Shown piece after piece: positions 15,946 through 24,159 of a stretch of DNA of 64,000 nucleotides (position 1 is its first letter; each line of letters starts with the position of its first letter). The stretch comes from Crocinitomicaceae bacterium. GTDB lineage: Bacteria > Bacteroidota > Bacteroidia > Flavobacteriales_D > Crocinitomicaceae. The notes below the pieces were generated by a model. It was given only the letters and a program-made list of their open reading frames with translations, ran no database searches and was not told the DNA's origin. A program made the position numbers and the translations under genes. The DNA lies in NCBI GenBank assembly GCA_020635955.1, contig JACJYW010000007.1:251760-315759 (forward strand). The letters run 5' to 3'.

Positions 15946-16501
15946 TGATCTCGAAAAAAAATACAAGCCCTATGTAATTGCGGTCTCTATTGCAGTGCCT
16001 GCTGCTGTTGTCGTGCTTTTTAATGTATCAATTGAAGGAGTTGATCTGGGATTCTTACCTCCTATTTATGCAGGAATCAATGGATTAACTGCATTGCTTC
16101 TGATTTTGGCTGTAGTTAGTATTAAACAAGGTAAAAAAGAACGTCATCAAAAATTAATGACTGTATCTGTGGGTCTTTCGTTATTGTTTCTTCTTTGCTA
16201 CGTAGCGTATCACATGACTTCTGAAAGTACTGTTTATGGAGATATAGATCACAACGGCTTGAGGGATGCTTCTGAATTGGCTACGGTTGGTTCTTCTTTG
16301 TACATCTACACATTCTTTTTACTAAGTCATATCCTATTAAGCCTTGTAGTATTACCACTAGTTCTGATGACTTATCTTAAAGGATGGAGCAATAATCTCA
16401 TCTCACATAAAAAATGGGCTAAGATCACTTTTCCAATCTGGTTATACGTAGCGATCACGGGTGTAGTAGTGTATTTAATGATCAGCCCTTATTACGCTTA
16501 G
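15932..16501 (+). CDS. DUF420 family membrane protein
   Basis: A 189-residue integral membrane protein with about five helices: 14-30, 42-62, 75-95, 121-145 and 164-184. Family features include YAGINGLTALLL, KQGKKERHQKLM, and a C-terminal HKKWAKITFPIWLYVAITGV. DUF420 proteins related to Bacillus CtaM/YozB are linked to cytochrome oxidase maturation, which fits its place as last gene of the oxidase run. It begins inside the Sco gene (14-base overlap). Its TAG stop overlaps the stop of the convergent gene by 4 bases. Confidence 0.85.
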   Translation: MNTTNDLEKKYKPYVIAVSIAVPAAVVVLFNVSIEGVDLGFLPPIYAGINGLTALLLILAVVSIKQGKKERHQKLMTVSVGLSLLFLLCYVAYHMTSESTVYGDIDHNGLRDASELATVGSSLYIYTFFLLSHILLSLVVLPLVLMTYLKGWSNNLISHKKWAKITFPIWLYVAITGVVVYLMISPYYA

Positions 16502-17325
16502 AAATTGGCTTGAAAATCGCACACCTTATACTTAAATGGTTTAAAGGTGAGCATAATGCCATAGAACGCATACCAGTCCTTAGTATTTGAATTTCCACGG
16601 TTATAACCTGTTCTGTTCACACCGTCTATTGAAGGATTGGCCAACTCTGCAGCCAAGGGGCCGTTCTCAGCAGAAAGAATATCAGAATCAACATAATTTC
16701 CAGACACGTCATCCAGGAAATCGGTAAAGGTTTTTCTAATACCATATTCAATAGACATGGCTAATCTCTTTTTCAAATTGAATTTTACCCCTATTCCAAT
16801 TGGCATTGAAACCTGATTTAAATTGTATGGATTCTTATCTGATAGTGATGTTCCTTGTCCTTCTGTACCTAAGGATCTAAGTTCAATATCACTACCATTA
16901 TGAGATGTCATTGGATTCATTCTGAAGTAAGCCAGTTCATAAAAGAAGTAAGGACTGATGGGATACTTCATGTCGTTTATCCTATACTTGAAAAGATCTA
17001 TTTCTACTCCAAATGCTACCTCTAAGATCTTCGACCTAAAATTCAAATTACGATTTACCTGTACCTGATCACTAGCTTTGGCATCATCCGCCCATACATT
17101 ACCATATGTACCTGTTAATCTTAATGAAGCTCGTGTAGAAAGATTATATCTGAAAATAGCCCCAAAAGCAGGCTTACTGTAAACAAAATGTTTGGTTGGA
17201 TTAAGATCACCTATATAATAGCCTTCTCCTCCCATTACGCCTAATTCAAAACGCGCACGGAATGCTTGAGCATTTGCATTACCCAAAGAGGCAAAAGCCA
17301 ATAATATGACCAAAAATAATCGCAT
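16498..17325 (-). CDS. DUF6089-like outer-membrane beta-barrel protein
   Basis: A 275-residue secreted protein with a signal peptide (about 1-19, ending ANAQ) followed by a barrel of about eight strands. GGEGYYIGDLNP, a YNLSTRASLRLTGTYG strand and NRNLNFRSKILE resemble the DUF6089 family of small Bacteroidota porin-like proteins. It is paired with the gene at 17331-18257, which shares the pattern (NFLGDLGG, QNRNLSFRSMIGE), so the two are tandem paralogues 5 bases apart. No specific function is known. Its stop overlaps the convergent DUF420 gene. Confidence 0.75.
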   Translation of the reverse strand: MRLFLVILLAFASLGNANAQAFRARFELGVMGGEGYYIGDLNPTKHFVYSKPAFGAIFRYNLSTRASLRLTGTYGNVWADDAKASDQVQVNRNLNFRSKILEVAFGVEIDLFKYRINDMKYPISPYFFYELAYFRMNPMTSHNGSDIELRSLGTEGQGTSLSDKNPYNLNQVSMPIGIGVKFNLKKRLAMSIEYGIRKTFTDFLDDVSGNYVDSDILSAENGPLAAELANPSIDGVNRTGYNRGNSNTKDWYAFYGIMLTFKPFKYKVCDFQANF

Positions 17326-17330
17326 TCAAC

Positions 17331-18257
17331 CTAGAACTTAGGAATAAAGGTTGCTCCCTGAGAAAAACGATAATTAACAGAAATTATTGCAAACATGTAG
17401 GCATCATTATATCTTGGATTACCTCTTTGCTTATATTCTACCAAACCATTCGAATAATTTGAAACCCCATAATTACCATCCAATGGATCCAGGGCACGAT
17501 TGGAAAGAATGGCTGCCTCTGTACCAGTAGCTGCTTCAATTTTAACTGGATCATAATACGTGGTACTCACATCATCAATGTAATCAGACAATGTATATCT
17601 TACTGTAAGATCAAAAGTTAGACTCCACTTTTTATCAATTAAGTATTTAGCTCCAATACCAAAGGGGATGTTCATTGTAATCTTTTTGTACGGATCTGGT
17701 CTTCCTGGCAATCCCTGACCTTCAGTATGTAACGGTTGAAGCGCATACCATTGCCCGTTTAACTGTGCTTTGGGATTAAACAAGGTCATTCCAATACCTG
17801 TTGTAAAATACGGCATGATGGTGAAAGCCTCATTTCCATGAATAGAGCGAACTCCTGTCAATTTATATCTAGGTGATACTCTTTCACCCCAAGGGTATAT
17901 TTCAGCAATTAGATTAAACTCACCAATCATGGATCTAAAACTCAAATTCCGATTTTGGCGAACCAAATTTTTTGTCACAGCATCATCACCATGCAAATAT
18001 CCCCAAAGTGCCGTTACCTTTCCAGAAATATTTGGCGTAAACATGTACTTGTACCCTGCTATCAATGAAGGTCTGGTTGATCTTCCTTTTAGATCCTTAA
18101 AATAATGCGTTCCGATTCCCTTCGCACCTCCTAGATCGCCTAAGAAGTTAGAAACACCCACGCCAAATGATACTTCATGACGCACAAATCGCCATGACTG
18201 TGCCTCAGAGAAAAGAGGCATCAATGAGAGCATCACAAGTATGAGTAGTCGTTTCAT
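17331..18257 (-). CDS. DUF6089-like outer-membrane beta-barrel protein, tandem paralogue
   Basis: A 308-residue secreted barrel with a signal peptide (about 1-19, ending SEAQ). Like its neighbour it has an early GDL turn (VSNFLGDLGG), a strand-turn carrying a GDDA motif (LHGDDAVTKNLV), and RNLSFRSMIGEFNL. It ends with a phenylalanine, typical of outer-membrane barrels. The pair is probably co-transcribed and arose by duplication, though the proteins have diverged considerably. The 85-base gap to rsmA upstream holds nothing I recognise. Confidence 0.75.
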   Translation of the reverse strand: MKRLLILVMLSLMPLFSEAQSWRFVRHEVSFGVGVSNFLGDLGGAKGIGTHYFKDLKGRSTRPSLIAGYKYMFTPNISGKVTALWGYLHGDDAVTKNLVRQNRNLSFRSMIGEFNLIAEIYPWGERVSPRYKLTGVRSIHGNEAFTIMPYFTTGIGMTLFNPKAQLNGQWYALQPLHTEGQGLPGRPDPYKKITMNIPFGIGAKYLIDKKWSLTFDLTVRYTLSDYIDDVSTTYYDPVKIEAATGTEAAILSNRALDPLDGNYGVSNYSNGLVEYKQRGNPRYNDAYMFAIISVNYRFSQGATFIPKF

Positions 18258-18342
18258 TATTCCCTATTACGTAGACTTTTAGGTAAAGGTTTAACTAATT
18301 TACAGAGAATAAAGCCAGAGATAGGGTGAGATTTCGATAGTT

Positions 18343-19125
18343 TTAAACCATTAATCGTTGAGTGATGAAAACAAATTCATCAACGGAAAGCGTTTCCGGT
18401 CTTCTTTGAAAAAGATCATCATCCATATTCAAAGTAGTCTTAAGCTCATTCAACAAAGGCTTTAGACTGTTTCTCAAAGTCTTTCTTCTTTGATTAAAAG
18501 CCGTTTTTACTACCCTGATAAACAATCGTTCATCACAATCTAATTTATCTATATTATTCCGTTGGAGTCTAATTACGCCAGACTTTACTTTTGGTGGCGG
18601 AATAAAAACATGTTCATCAACGGTAAACAGGTATTCGATATCATAATATGCCTGTAAAAGAACCGATAGGATACCATATTTCTTGGTTCCGGGTTTCTCA
18701 GCCACCCTTTCCGCAACTTCCTTTTGAAACATTCCCACCACAAATGGTACCTGATCTTTATAATCAAGCACTTTGAAAAGGATCTGAGATGAAATGTTGT
18801 ATGGAAAATTCCCTACAACAGCAAATCTTTCACCATTGAACATTGATGAAAGATCTTCTCTTAAGAAATCCCGCTCATAGATTCGCCCATGTAGTTCAGG
18901 AAAATTTTCTTCAAGATATTCTACTGACTCCGTGTCAATTTCGATTACGGATGTCGTAAACTGATCATATTTTAAAAGATGTTTGGTCAAAGCACCCATA
19001 CCTGGGCCAATTTCAAGAACATTCTTTAGATCAACTGTATCAGCAATTGCCTCAGCTATTCTATACGATACTGAATCATCCTTTAAAAAGTGTTGTCCGA
19101 GGTGTTTTTTAGGTGCAACAGACAT
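18343..19125 (-). CDS. rsmA: 16S rRNA (adenine1518-N6/adenine1519-N6)-dimethyltransferase
   Basis: Dimethylates two adjacent adenosines near the 3' end of 16S rRNA during small-subunit maturation (also called KsgA). The 260 residues show the family start KKHLGQHFLKD, the S-adenosylmethionine motif LEIGPGMGALT, the catalytic NFPYNIS (motif IV), and a C-terminal domain with FNQRRKTLRNSLK. The ATG at 19125 gives the expected N-terminus. It lies 2 bases after the DUF4286 gene, within a minus-strand run that also includes a TPR protein and a lipoprotein. Confidence 0.96.
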   Translation of the reverse strand: MSVAPKKHLGQHFLKDDSVSYRIAEAIADTVDLKNVLEIGPGMGALTKHLLKYDQFTTSVIEIDTESVEYLEENFPELHGRIYERDFLREDLSSMFNGERFAVVGNFPYNISSQILFKVLDYKDQVPFVVGMFQKEVAERVAEKPGTKKYGILSVLLQAYYDIEYLFTVDEHVFIPPPKVKSGVIRLQRNNIDKLDCDERLFIRVVKTAFNQRRKTLRNSLKPLLNELKTTLNMDDDLFQRRPETLSVDEFVFITQRLMV

Positions 19126-19127
19126 GA

Positions 19128-19436
19128 TCAGAATGTTTTATCAACTCTTAACAAGGTTCGAAAGGCAACAAATTTACCTCCGTACCTGTTTGTATGATCC
19201 ATTTGAAGTTTCGGAGCAAAATCTCTTTGATATTCATCTAATGTATCCATGTCTTTACAGAGATATTGAATAGAATATGATCTCCCACCCTCTTCCTCTG
19301 CAAGAATCCTTGAAAATCTTGCTTCTAAAAACAATCCCGTATCCATGACATCTTTGATGTGAACGTTAGTCATCCAATCAAACCAATCATCATGAACATC
19401 TTCATCTATATTTACGGTAACGTTATATATGATCAT
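19128..19436 (-). CDS. DUF4286 family protein
   Basis: A 102-residue soluble protein matching the DUF4286 family: an opening beta-strand (MIIYNVTVNID), W-x2-W (DDWFDWM), and a ferredoxin-like alpha/beta pattern with SYSIQYLC and FAPKLQ. The biochemical function is unknown. In Flavobacteriales it is commonly found next to rsmA, and here it lies between rsmA (2-base gap) and the TPR gene (4-base overlap), suggesting tight co-expression. Confidence 0.85.
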   Translation of the reverse strand: MIIYNVTVNIDEDVHDDWFDWMTNVHIKDVMDTGLFLEARFSRILAEEEGGRSYSIQYLCKDMDTLDEYQRDFAPKLQMDHTNRYGGKFVAFRTLLRVDKTF

Positions 19437-21265
19437 ATTGCTGCATTAAGGGCATTAAATCTTGCTCTGGCTTCGGCAACATATAGGCTACCTTTAAAGT
19501 CAAATAGGATCTTTTTATAATATTCTGCTGCCTTTTCTTTATCTCCTATCTTCAACTCATAGATCCTGGCAATTCTGTAAGTGGCGTCATCACCTAAAAT
19601 ATCATGTGCATAAGAGGATGAAACGACATCATACATCTCAATAGCTTTATCCCATTGTTGCTGAGCTTCATAGATCTCTCCCTTTTTGAAGAGTACTTCA
19701 TCTGCCAGACTATGAAAAGGATATTTCTTCTCAAGACTATCCAACATGGATAAGGCCTCTTCAAATTTATTCTGTTGTAGCAAAAGGTCAGCATTTGCAA
19801 ACATTTGAACGGGAGCACGAGTTGTATCAATTCCTAAATTATCTTGTAATAAAAGCGATAATTGCATGGCATCATTCGCTATTAATTTAGAGGTACTTGC
19901 TTTCAAAACATCTAATTGCGCCTTGGCATATTCAAATTCGCCATCATAATAAAACACCCTTGCATTTTTGTATTTGGCTTCGTGACCCAATGGATCTTCA
20001 GAAAATTGTTTCTCCACTTGCATATATAACAAACTGGCATCCCATATTCTATTCGAAACAACATAAATATCTCCCAACAATATCTTCAAAACACCCTTTT
20101 GGGATGGAGAAATGTTCAACACTAATGCCTCTTGAACCAGTGCTTCAGCTTTCACTGGCTCATTCATATAAAATGCATAGATCTGCGCCAATTGCATCAA
20201 TATCCCAATAGTAGACTGATCTTTACCCAGATCATTTAGTGCATTTTCATAAGCCGTTGCCACCGTTTGTAAATCTTCAAATGTGTATGATTTTCGGTTA
20301 GTGATCTGATCAAATCCTATTTTTAAATTTCTCTCAATTGCACGAGTATAATAAGGAGAGACTCTACCCAGTTCAATGATATACTCATAGGCTTTTGATG
20401 CTGAAGAATAAGCTTCATTCACCTCACAGATCTCACCGATTTCATAAACTTTCTTTCCTTTTAATCCTAATCGCTTATCTAATGCCTTTGCCTGAATGAC
20501 CGCGCCTGGAAATTCCTTTTTTTGCAAATAGAACCAGATCAGCATTTCACTATAATAGTTTTTATCCGGGTCTTTTTGGGTGCGAACCAGTAGCTCTTCT
20601 TTTAAAAGTCGTACCATCTCAGAATCCTCTTCAAAATCAATTATTCTGGATAGATAATTCTGAACAGTGGCTAGATAAACCTGACTATAATCTAATAGAT
20701 TCAAGTATTCCTGGATCATTTTATCAGGTTCATCCAACAATGAATAGATCTCTGCTAATTCCAATTGATACTGATACCCCTGCTTAACCTGCTTACGCCC
20801 TTTTAAATAAGTAGCGAGAGCAAAATCATACTTTCCTCTGATCTTAAAAGCTTTTCCCAAACGTGTGATCTGGCTTTGAACAGCACCACAATCCTCTATC
20901 ATTTGTTCATAAAGTGCCTTTGCTTCTTCTTGTCGCTCTGTTTCTTCGTACACCTGACCCAACATGAAATGAGCTTCAATATCAAAAGGATCTTGCTTGG
21001 TTTGCTTTAAAGTCAACTTCTCAGCTTCATCAAATTTTTTCTGATAAAAAAGGCAGAGAAAATATTTTTCAAAATGAACAGGACTTTTGTATTTTTTATA
21101 GGCGGTTTTGTAGTACTCTTCGGCTTTTTCGTATTCCCCTTTATTAAAGTAATGATCTGCTAGTTTAGTGTCATTATCTCTGGGTTGAGCAATAGAATAG
21201 TGAGCTGTTGTAGTAAACAACAGAAGAAAAAAGATCAATACTATATTACTCTTCTTTAGGTTCAT
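19433..21265 (-). CDS. Secreted tetratricopeptide-repeat protein
   Basis: A 610-residue protein with a signal peptide (about 1-26, ending SIAQ) and many TPR units along its length. Examples are ADHYFNKGEYEKAEEYYKTA near residue 36, HFMLGQVYEETERQEEAKALYEQ near 94, FKKGEIYEAQQQWDKAIEMY near 524, and YRIARIYELKIGDKEKAAEYY near 561. It probably acts as a periplasmic scaffold for protein interactions; no enzymatic domain is visible. The C-terminal repeats resemble those of outer-membrane assembly lipoproteins. It overlaps DUF4286 by 4 bases and the upstream lipoprotein gene by 20 bases, so the genes are translationally coupled. Confidence 0.85.
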   Translation of the reverse strand: MNLKKSNIVLIFFLLLFTTTAHYSIAQPRDNDTKLADHYFNKGEYEKAEEYYKTAYKKYKSPVHFEKYFLCLFYQKKFDEAEKLTLKQTKQDPFDIEAHFMLGQVYEETERQEEAKALYEQMIEDCGAVQSQITRLGKAFKIRGKYDFALATYLKGRKQVKQGYQYQLELAEIYSLLDEPDKMIQEYLNLLDYSQVYLATVQNYLSRIIDFEEDSEMVRLLKEELLVRTQKDPDKNYYSEMLIWFYLQKKEFPGAVIQAKALDKRLGLKGKKVYEIGEICEVNEAYSSASKAYEYIIELGRVSPYYTRAIERNLKIGFDQITNRKSYTFEDLQTVATAYENALNDLGKDQSTIGILMQLAQIYAFYMNEPVKAEALVQEALVLNISPSQKGVLKILLGDIYVVSNRIWDASLLYMQVEKQFSEDPLGHEAKYKNARVFYYDGEFEYAKAQLDVLKASTSKLIANDAMQLSLLLQDNLGIDTTRAPVQMFANADLLLQQNKFEEALSMLDSLEKKYPFHSLADEVLFKKGEIYEAQQQWDKAIEMYDVVSSSYAHDILGDDATYRIARIYELKIGDKEKAAEYYKKILFDFKGSLYVAEARARFNALNAAI

Positions 21266-21806
21266 TTTTAATCTGCTCTATCAAAGCATCAATTACCGGT
21301 ACAGCTGAGTAGTAAAATAGTTTCTGTAATTCCTGCATTTCATAAAAATTCGTGAAAGCCAAATTAAGATCATTAAATGCATTCACCTCAACTTCTACAT
21401 ACTGTTTCACTTTTTCTTCACTCAACACACCATTTGTAATATCAGACTTTAAATTATTCAATTGCTTACGAGTAGCAGGAAATTCATTCGTAAAAGTTTC
21501 TTTTTGTACTTCTCGATTTTGCAACTGTTTTCTAATTCCTTTACACTCTGTCATTCGCATTCCTATTTCTCTTGACAAAGTATCAGGGTAATAATATTTA
21601 TGTATTGAATCTTCGTTTGCTTTAACGTGATTAACCATCAAGGTTAAACTATCAAATTCTATTCCGTTAAATACTTCTTCCAAAGAATCCAACATTGTCA
21701 AACAAGAATCAATTTGAGCAATTTCTGCTTTATACTTACTTGAAGGACTGCAGGCAGAAAATAAAGAAAGAACTAAAGCCAATAAAGCGGGAAAAAACAA
21801 TTTCAT
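21246..21806 (-). CDS. Predicted lipoprotein, helical
   Basis: A 186-residue protein with a lipoprotein signal peptide and lipobox (LFSAC, Cys19). The mature part is mostly alpha-helical and charged, with stretches likely to form coiled coils (LNNLKSDITNGVLSEEKVKQ). I do not recognise the family. Its 3' end overlaps the TPR gene by 20 bases, so the two are presumably co-translated and may work together at the envelope. It follows serS on the same strand by 29 bases. Confidence 0.7.
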   Translation of the reverse strand: MKLFFPALLALVLSLFSACSPSSKYKAEIAQIDSCLTMLDSLEEVFNGIEFDSLTLMVNHVKANEDSIHKYYYPDTLSREIGMRMTECKGIRKQLQNREVQKETFTNEFPATRKQLNNLKSDITNGVLSEEKVKQYVEVEVNAFNDLNLAFTNFYEMQELQKLFYYSAVPVIDALIEQIKNEPKEE

Positions 21807-21835
21807 ATAACTTAAACTAAATTTTTAAAGTGTTA

Positions 21836-23107
21836 TTATCTGATCATATCAAATCCTGTGTACTTCACCAGGACCTCTGGAACTTTAATGCCCTCAGCCG
21901 TTTGATTATTCTCCAAAATCGCAGCCATTATTCGAGGTAATGCCAGAGCACTCCCGTTCAAAGTATGTGCAAGATTTTTACGATTTTCTGCATCCTTAAA
22001 ACGTAATTTCAAGCGATTAGCCTGAAAGGTCTCAAAATTTGAAACAGAACTTACTTCTAACCATTTTTCCTGAGCTGCTGAAAACACCTCAAAATCATAG
22101 GTCAAAGCAGAAGTAAAACCAAGATCACCACCACAAAGTCTTAAAATTCGGTAAGGAAGACCAAGATTCTCCACTAAACTTTTCACATAAGATACCATCT
22201 CATCTAGAGCAGCATAAGAATTATCAGGATGTTCAACGCGAACAATCTCCACTTTGTCAAACTGATGCAATCTATTTAAGCCTCTAACATCTTTTCCATA
22301 AGATCCAGCCTCTCTTCTAAAGCATGGTGTATATCCAGTTACTTTTATTGGCAGATCCTCTTCATTGACAATAACATCACGATACATGTTCGTTAATGGA
22401 ACTTCAGCTGTTGGGATCAGGTATAGATCGTCTATTTGACAATGATACATTTGCCCTTCTTTGTCTGGTAGCTGTCCTGTACCATAACCTGAAGCTTCAT
22501 TTACAACAAATGGCGGAATAAATTCAGTGTAACCTGCATCTCTTGCCTGATCTAAGAAATAGTTAATCAGAGCACGTTGAAGCCTTGCTCCCTGACCTAT
22601 AAAGAACGGGAAACCAGCACCGGTAACTTTCACTCCCATTTCAAAATCGATCAAATTGTATTTTTTTGCAAGATCCCAATGAGATTCAGCATGCTGTCCT
22701 AGATTAGGTATAACCCCTCCTTTATCAACTTCTTCATTATCCTGATCAGATTTCCCAGATGGAACCAGAGGATCAGGTACATTTGGTATTTCGTATAAGA
22801 GTTGCTGTAAGCTATCTGCTAGTTGATTTACTGTTTCCTTCAACTCCTTTTCACTCTCTTTAAGCTCTTGAGTCTTTGCCTTAGCAGCATTAGCCTCTGA
22901 TTGCTTACCTTGTGCAAAAAGTTGTCCAATCTCTTTTGCTATTTTATTTGATTCTGCAGCAATCGCTTCCAATTCACCCTTGGCCGACCTCCATTTAGTA
23001 TCCATGTCCAAAATGGATTCAATTTTTGCTGTTGCATCTAAATTTCTGACTTTTAAAGCCTCAATGATCTGGTCTTTTTCTTCTCTGATGCGGTGAATTT
23101 CTAGCAT
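21836..23107 (-). CDS. serS: Seryl-tRNA synthetase
   Basis: Charges tRNA-Ser, and tRNA-Sec where present, with serine. From the ATG at 23107 the protein is 423 residues, and it opens MLEIHRIREEKDQI. A longer reading from a TTG at 23116 would add three residues and lacks support. An N-terminal antiparallel coiled-coil arm (about 25-105) is followed by the class II catalytic core. Motif 2 reads FRREAGSYGKD then RLHQFDKVE, and motif 3 is GSALALPRIMAAILEN. The TAEVPLTN substrate loop is present. Confidence 0.96.
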   Translation of the reverse strand: MLEIHRIREEKDQIIEALKVRNLDATAKIESILDMDTKWRSAKGELEAIAAESNKIAKEIGQLFAQGKQSEANAAKAKTQELKESEKELKETVNQLADSLQQLLYEIPNVPDPLVPSGKSDQDNEEVDKGGVIPNLGQHAESHWDLAKKYNLIDFEMGVKVTGAGFPFFIGQGARLQRALINYFLDQARDAGYTEFIPPFVVNEASGYGTGQLPDKEGQMYHCQIDDLYLIPTAEVPLTNMYRDVIVNEEDLPIKVTGYTPCFRREAGSYGKDVRGLNRLHQFDKVEIVRVEHPDNSYAALDEMVSYVKSLVENLGLPYRILRLCGGDLGFTSALTYDFEVFSAAQEKWLEVSSVSNFETFQANRLKLRFKDAENRKNLAHTLNGSALALPRIMAAILENNQTAEGIKVPEVLVKYTGFDMIR

Positions 23108-23211
23108 AACGTTCAATTATTTTGAAGGAGTAAAGATAATATATACTTGCCCTCAAAAGGGTTTATTCGGATGATTTTTTGGTGTTTTAAAATCTCAATT
23201 GATATAAAACA

Positions 23212-23243
23212 AAAAAGCCTGACACAATCGCGTCAGGCTTTTT
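23212..23243 (-). terminator. Intrinsic terminator of rplU-rpmA
   Basis: A perfect 12-bp stem (AAAAAGCCTGAC with GTCAGGCTTTTT) has an 8-base loop and is followed on the minus strand by a further T run. It lies 20 bases after the rpmA stop. The rest of the 23108-23262 gap holds the serS upstream region. Confidence 0.9.
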
Positions 23244-23262
23244 CAAAATAATTTCTATCTAA

Positions 23263-23757
23263 TTAGCTCAATGCCGCGATCAACTCATCTTTTTTCATTG
23301 ATGAGAAACCAGAGATACCTTTATCTTTTGCCATCTCTTTAAGTTGTGCAACTGTCATTGAACTTAAATCTCCTGAAGCCTCTGCTTTTGGAGCAGCTTC
23401 TTTAGTTTCTGCTTTTGCTTCAGCTTTTGCTTCTTTAGCAGGAGCTTCAACTTTAGCAGCAGCCTTTTTAGGAGCAGCTTTTGCTTTTTCAACAACTTCT
23501 TCAGTAAAAGGAATAATAGAAACAAATGATCTATTGTTCTTTTTCTTTCTGAATTCTACTACACCATCTGTTAAAGCATACAATGTATGATCTTTACCTA
23601 TCCCAACATTATCACCAGGGTGGTGTTGTGTTCCTCTTTGACGAACAATAATGTTACCAGCGATAGCTGCCTGACCACCAAAGATCTTAACTCCTAATCG
23701 TTTCGATTCTGATTCCCTACCGTTCTTCGAACTTCCGACTCCTTTCTTATGTGCCAT
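23263..23757 (-). CDS. rpmA: Ribosomal protein bL27 with Rho-N/SAP-like C-terminal extension
   Basis: Residues 1-84 are an ordinary bL27 (MAHKKGVGSSKNGRESESKR, then GGQAAIAGNIIVRQRGT and GIGKDHTLYALTDG), located near the peptidyl-transferase centre of the 50S subunit. The family is normally about 85 residues, but this protein has 164. Residues 85-128 are an Ala/Lys/Glu-rich linker. Residues 129-164 (DLSSMTVAQLKEMAKDKG, then ISGFSSMKKDELIAAL) look like the helix-extended-loop-helix of Rho N-terminal or SAP nucleic-acid-binding domains. The frame is continuous to the stop and followed by a strong terminator, so this is a real fusion. It lies 34 bases downstream of rplU. Confidence 0.95.
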   Translation of the reverse strand: MAHKKGVGSSKNGRESESKRLGVKIFGGQAAIAGNIIVRQRGTQHHPGDNVGIGKDHTLYALTDGVVEFRKKKNNRSFVSIIPFTEEVVEKAKAAPKKAAAKVEAPAKEAKAEAKAETKEAAPKAEASGDLSSMTVAQLKEMAKDKGISGFSSMKKDELIAALS

Positions 23758-23791
23758 AGTCTTATATGTTTAAGCTAATTCGTTTGCAGAA

Positions 23792-24103
23792 TTAAGCTTT
23801 GATACTATCAATTTTAATTTCAGTTAGGTATTGTCTGTGTCCGTTTTTCTTCTTATACCCTTTTCTTCTTTTCTTCTTGAAAACGATCACTTTATCGCCT
23901 TTTAAGTGTCTTACCACCGAAGCCTGGACTTTTGCTCCTTTAATAGCTGGGGCGCCAACGTTCACTTTTCCGTCACTGTCAGTCAAAAGAACTGTATCAA
24001 AATCAACTTTTGAACCTTCTTCAGCTTCCAATCTGTGAACGAAAATCTGCTGGTCTTTCTCAACTTTAAATTGTTGGCCTGCTATTTCTACAATTGCGTA
24101 CAT
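23792..24103 (-). CDS. rplU: Ribosomal protein bL21
   Basis: A 23S rRNA-binding protein of the large ribosomal subunit. The 103-residue length is the canonical bL21 length. Typical features are MYAIVEIAGQQFKVEK, a basic KKKRRKGYKKKNGHRQ segment that contacts rRNA, and the final TEIKIDSI strand. It has no C-terminal extension; the extension in this operon is on bL27. It is the first gene of the rplU-rpmA operon, with a TATCTTTG box upstream. Confidence 0.97.
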   Translation of the reverse strand: MYAIVEIAGQQFKVEKDQQIFVHRLEAEEGSKVDFDTVLLTDSDGKVNVGAPAIKGAKVQASVVRHLKGDKVIVFKKKRRKGYKKKNGHRQYLTEIKIDSIKA

Positions 24104-24132
24104 AACAAATTTTCATTTTTAATTTGGGAGGG

Positions 24133-24140
24133 CAAAGATA
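24133..24140 (-). promoter_or_regulatory. Putative -7 box of rplU-rpmA
   Basis: On the minus strand this reads TATCTTTG followed by C, matching TAnnTTTG, 29 bases upstream of the rplU ATG. No clear TTG lies at the expected -33 position. Confidence 0.45.
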
Positions 24141-24159
24141 CGGTTTAATTTTAAAAAAA

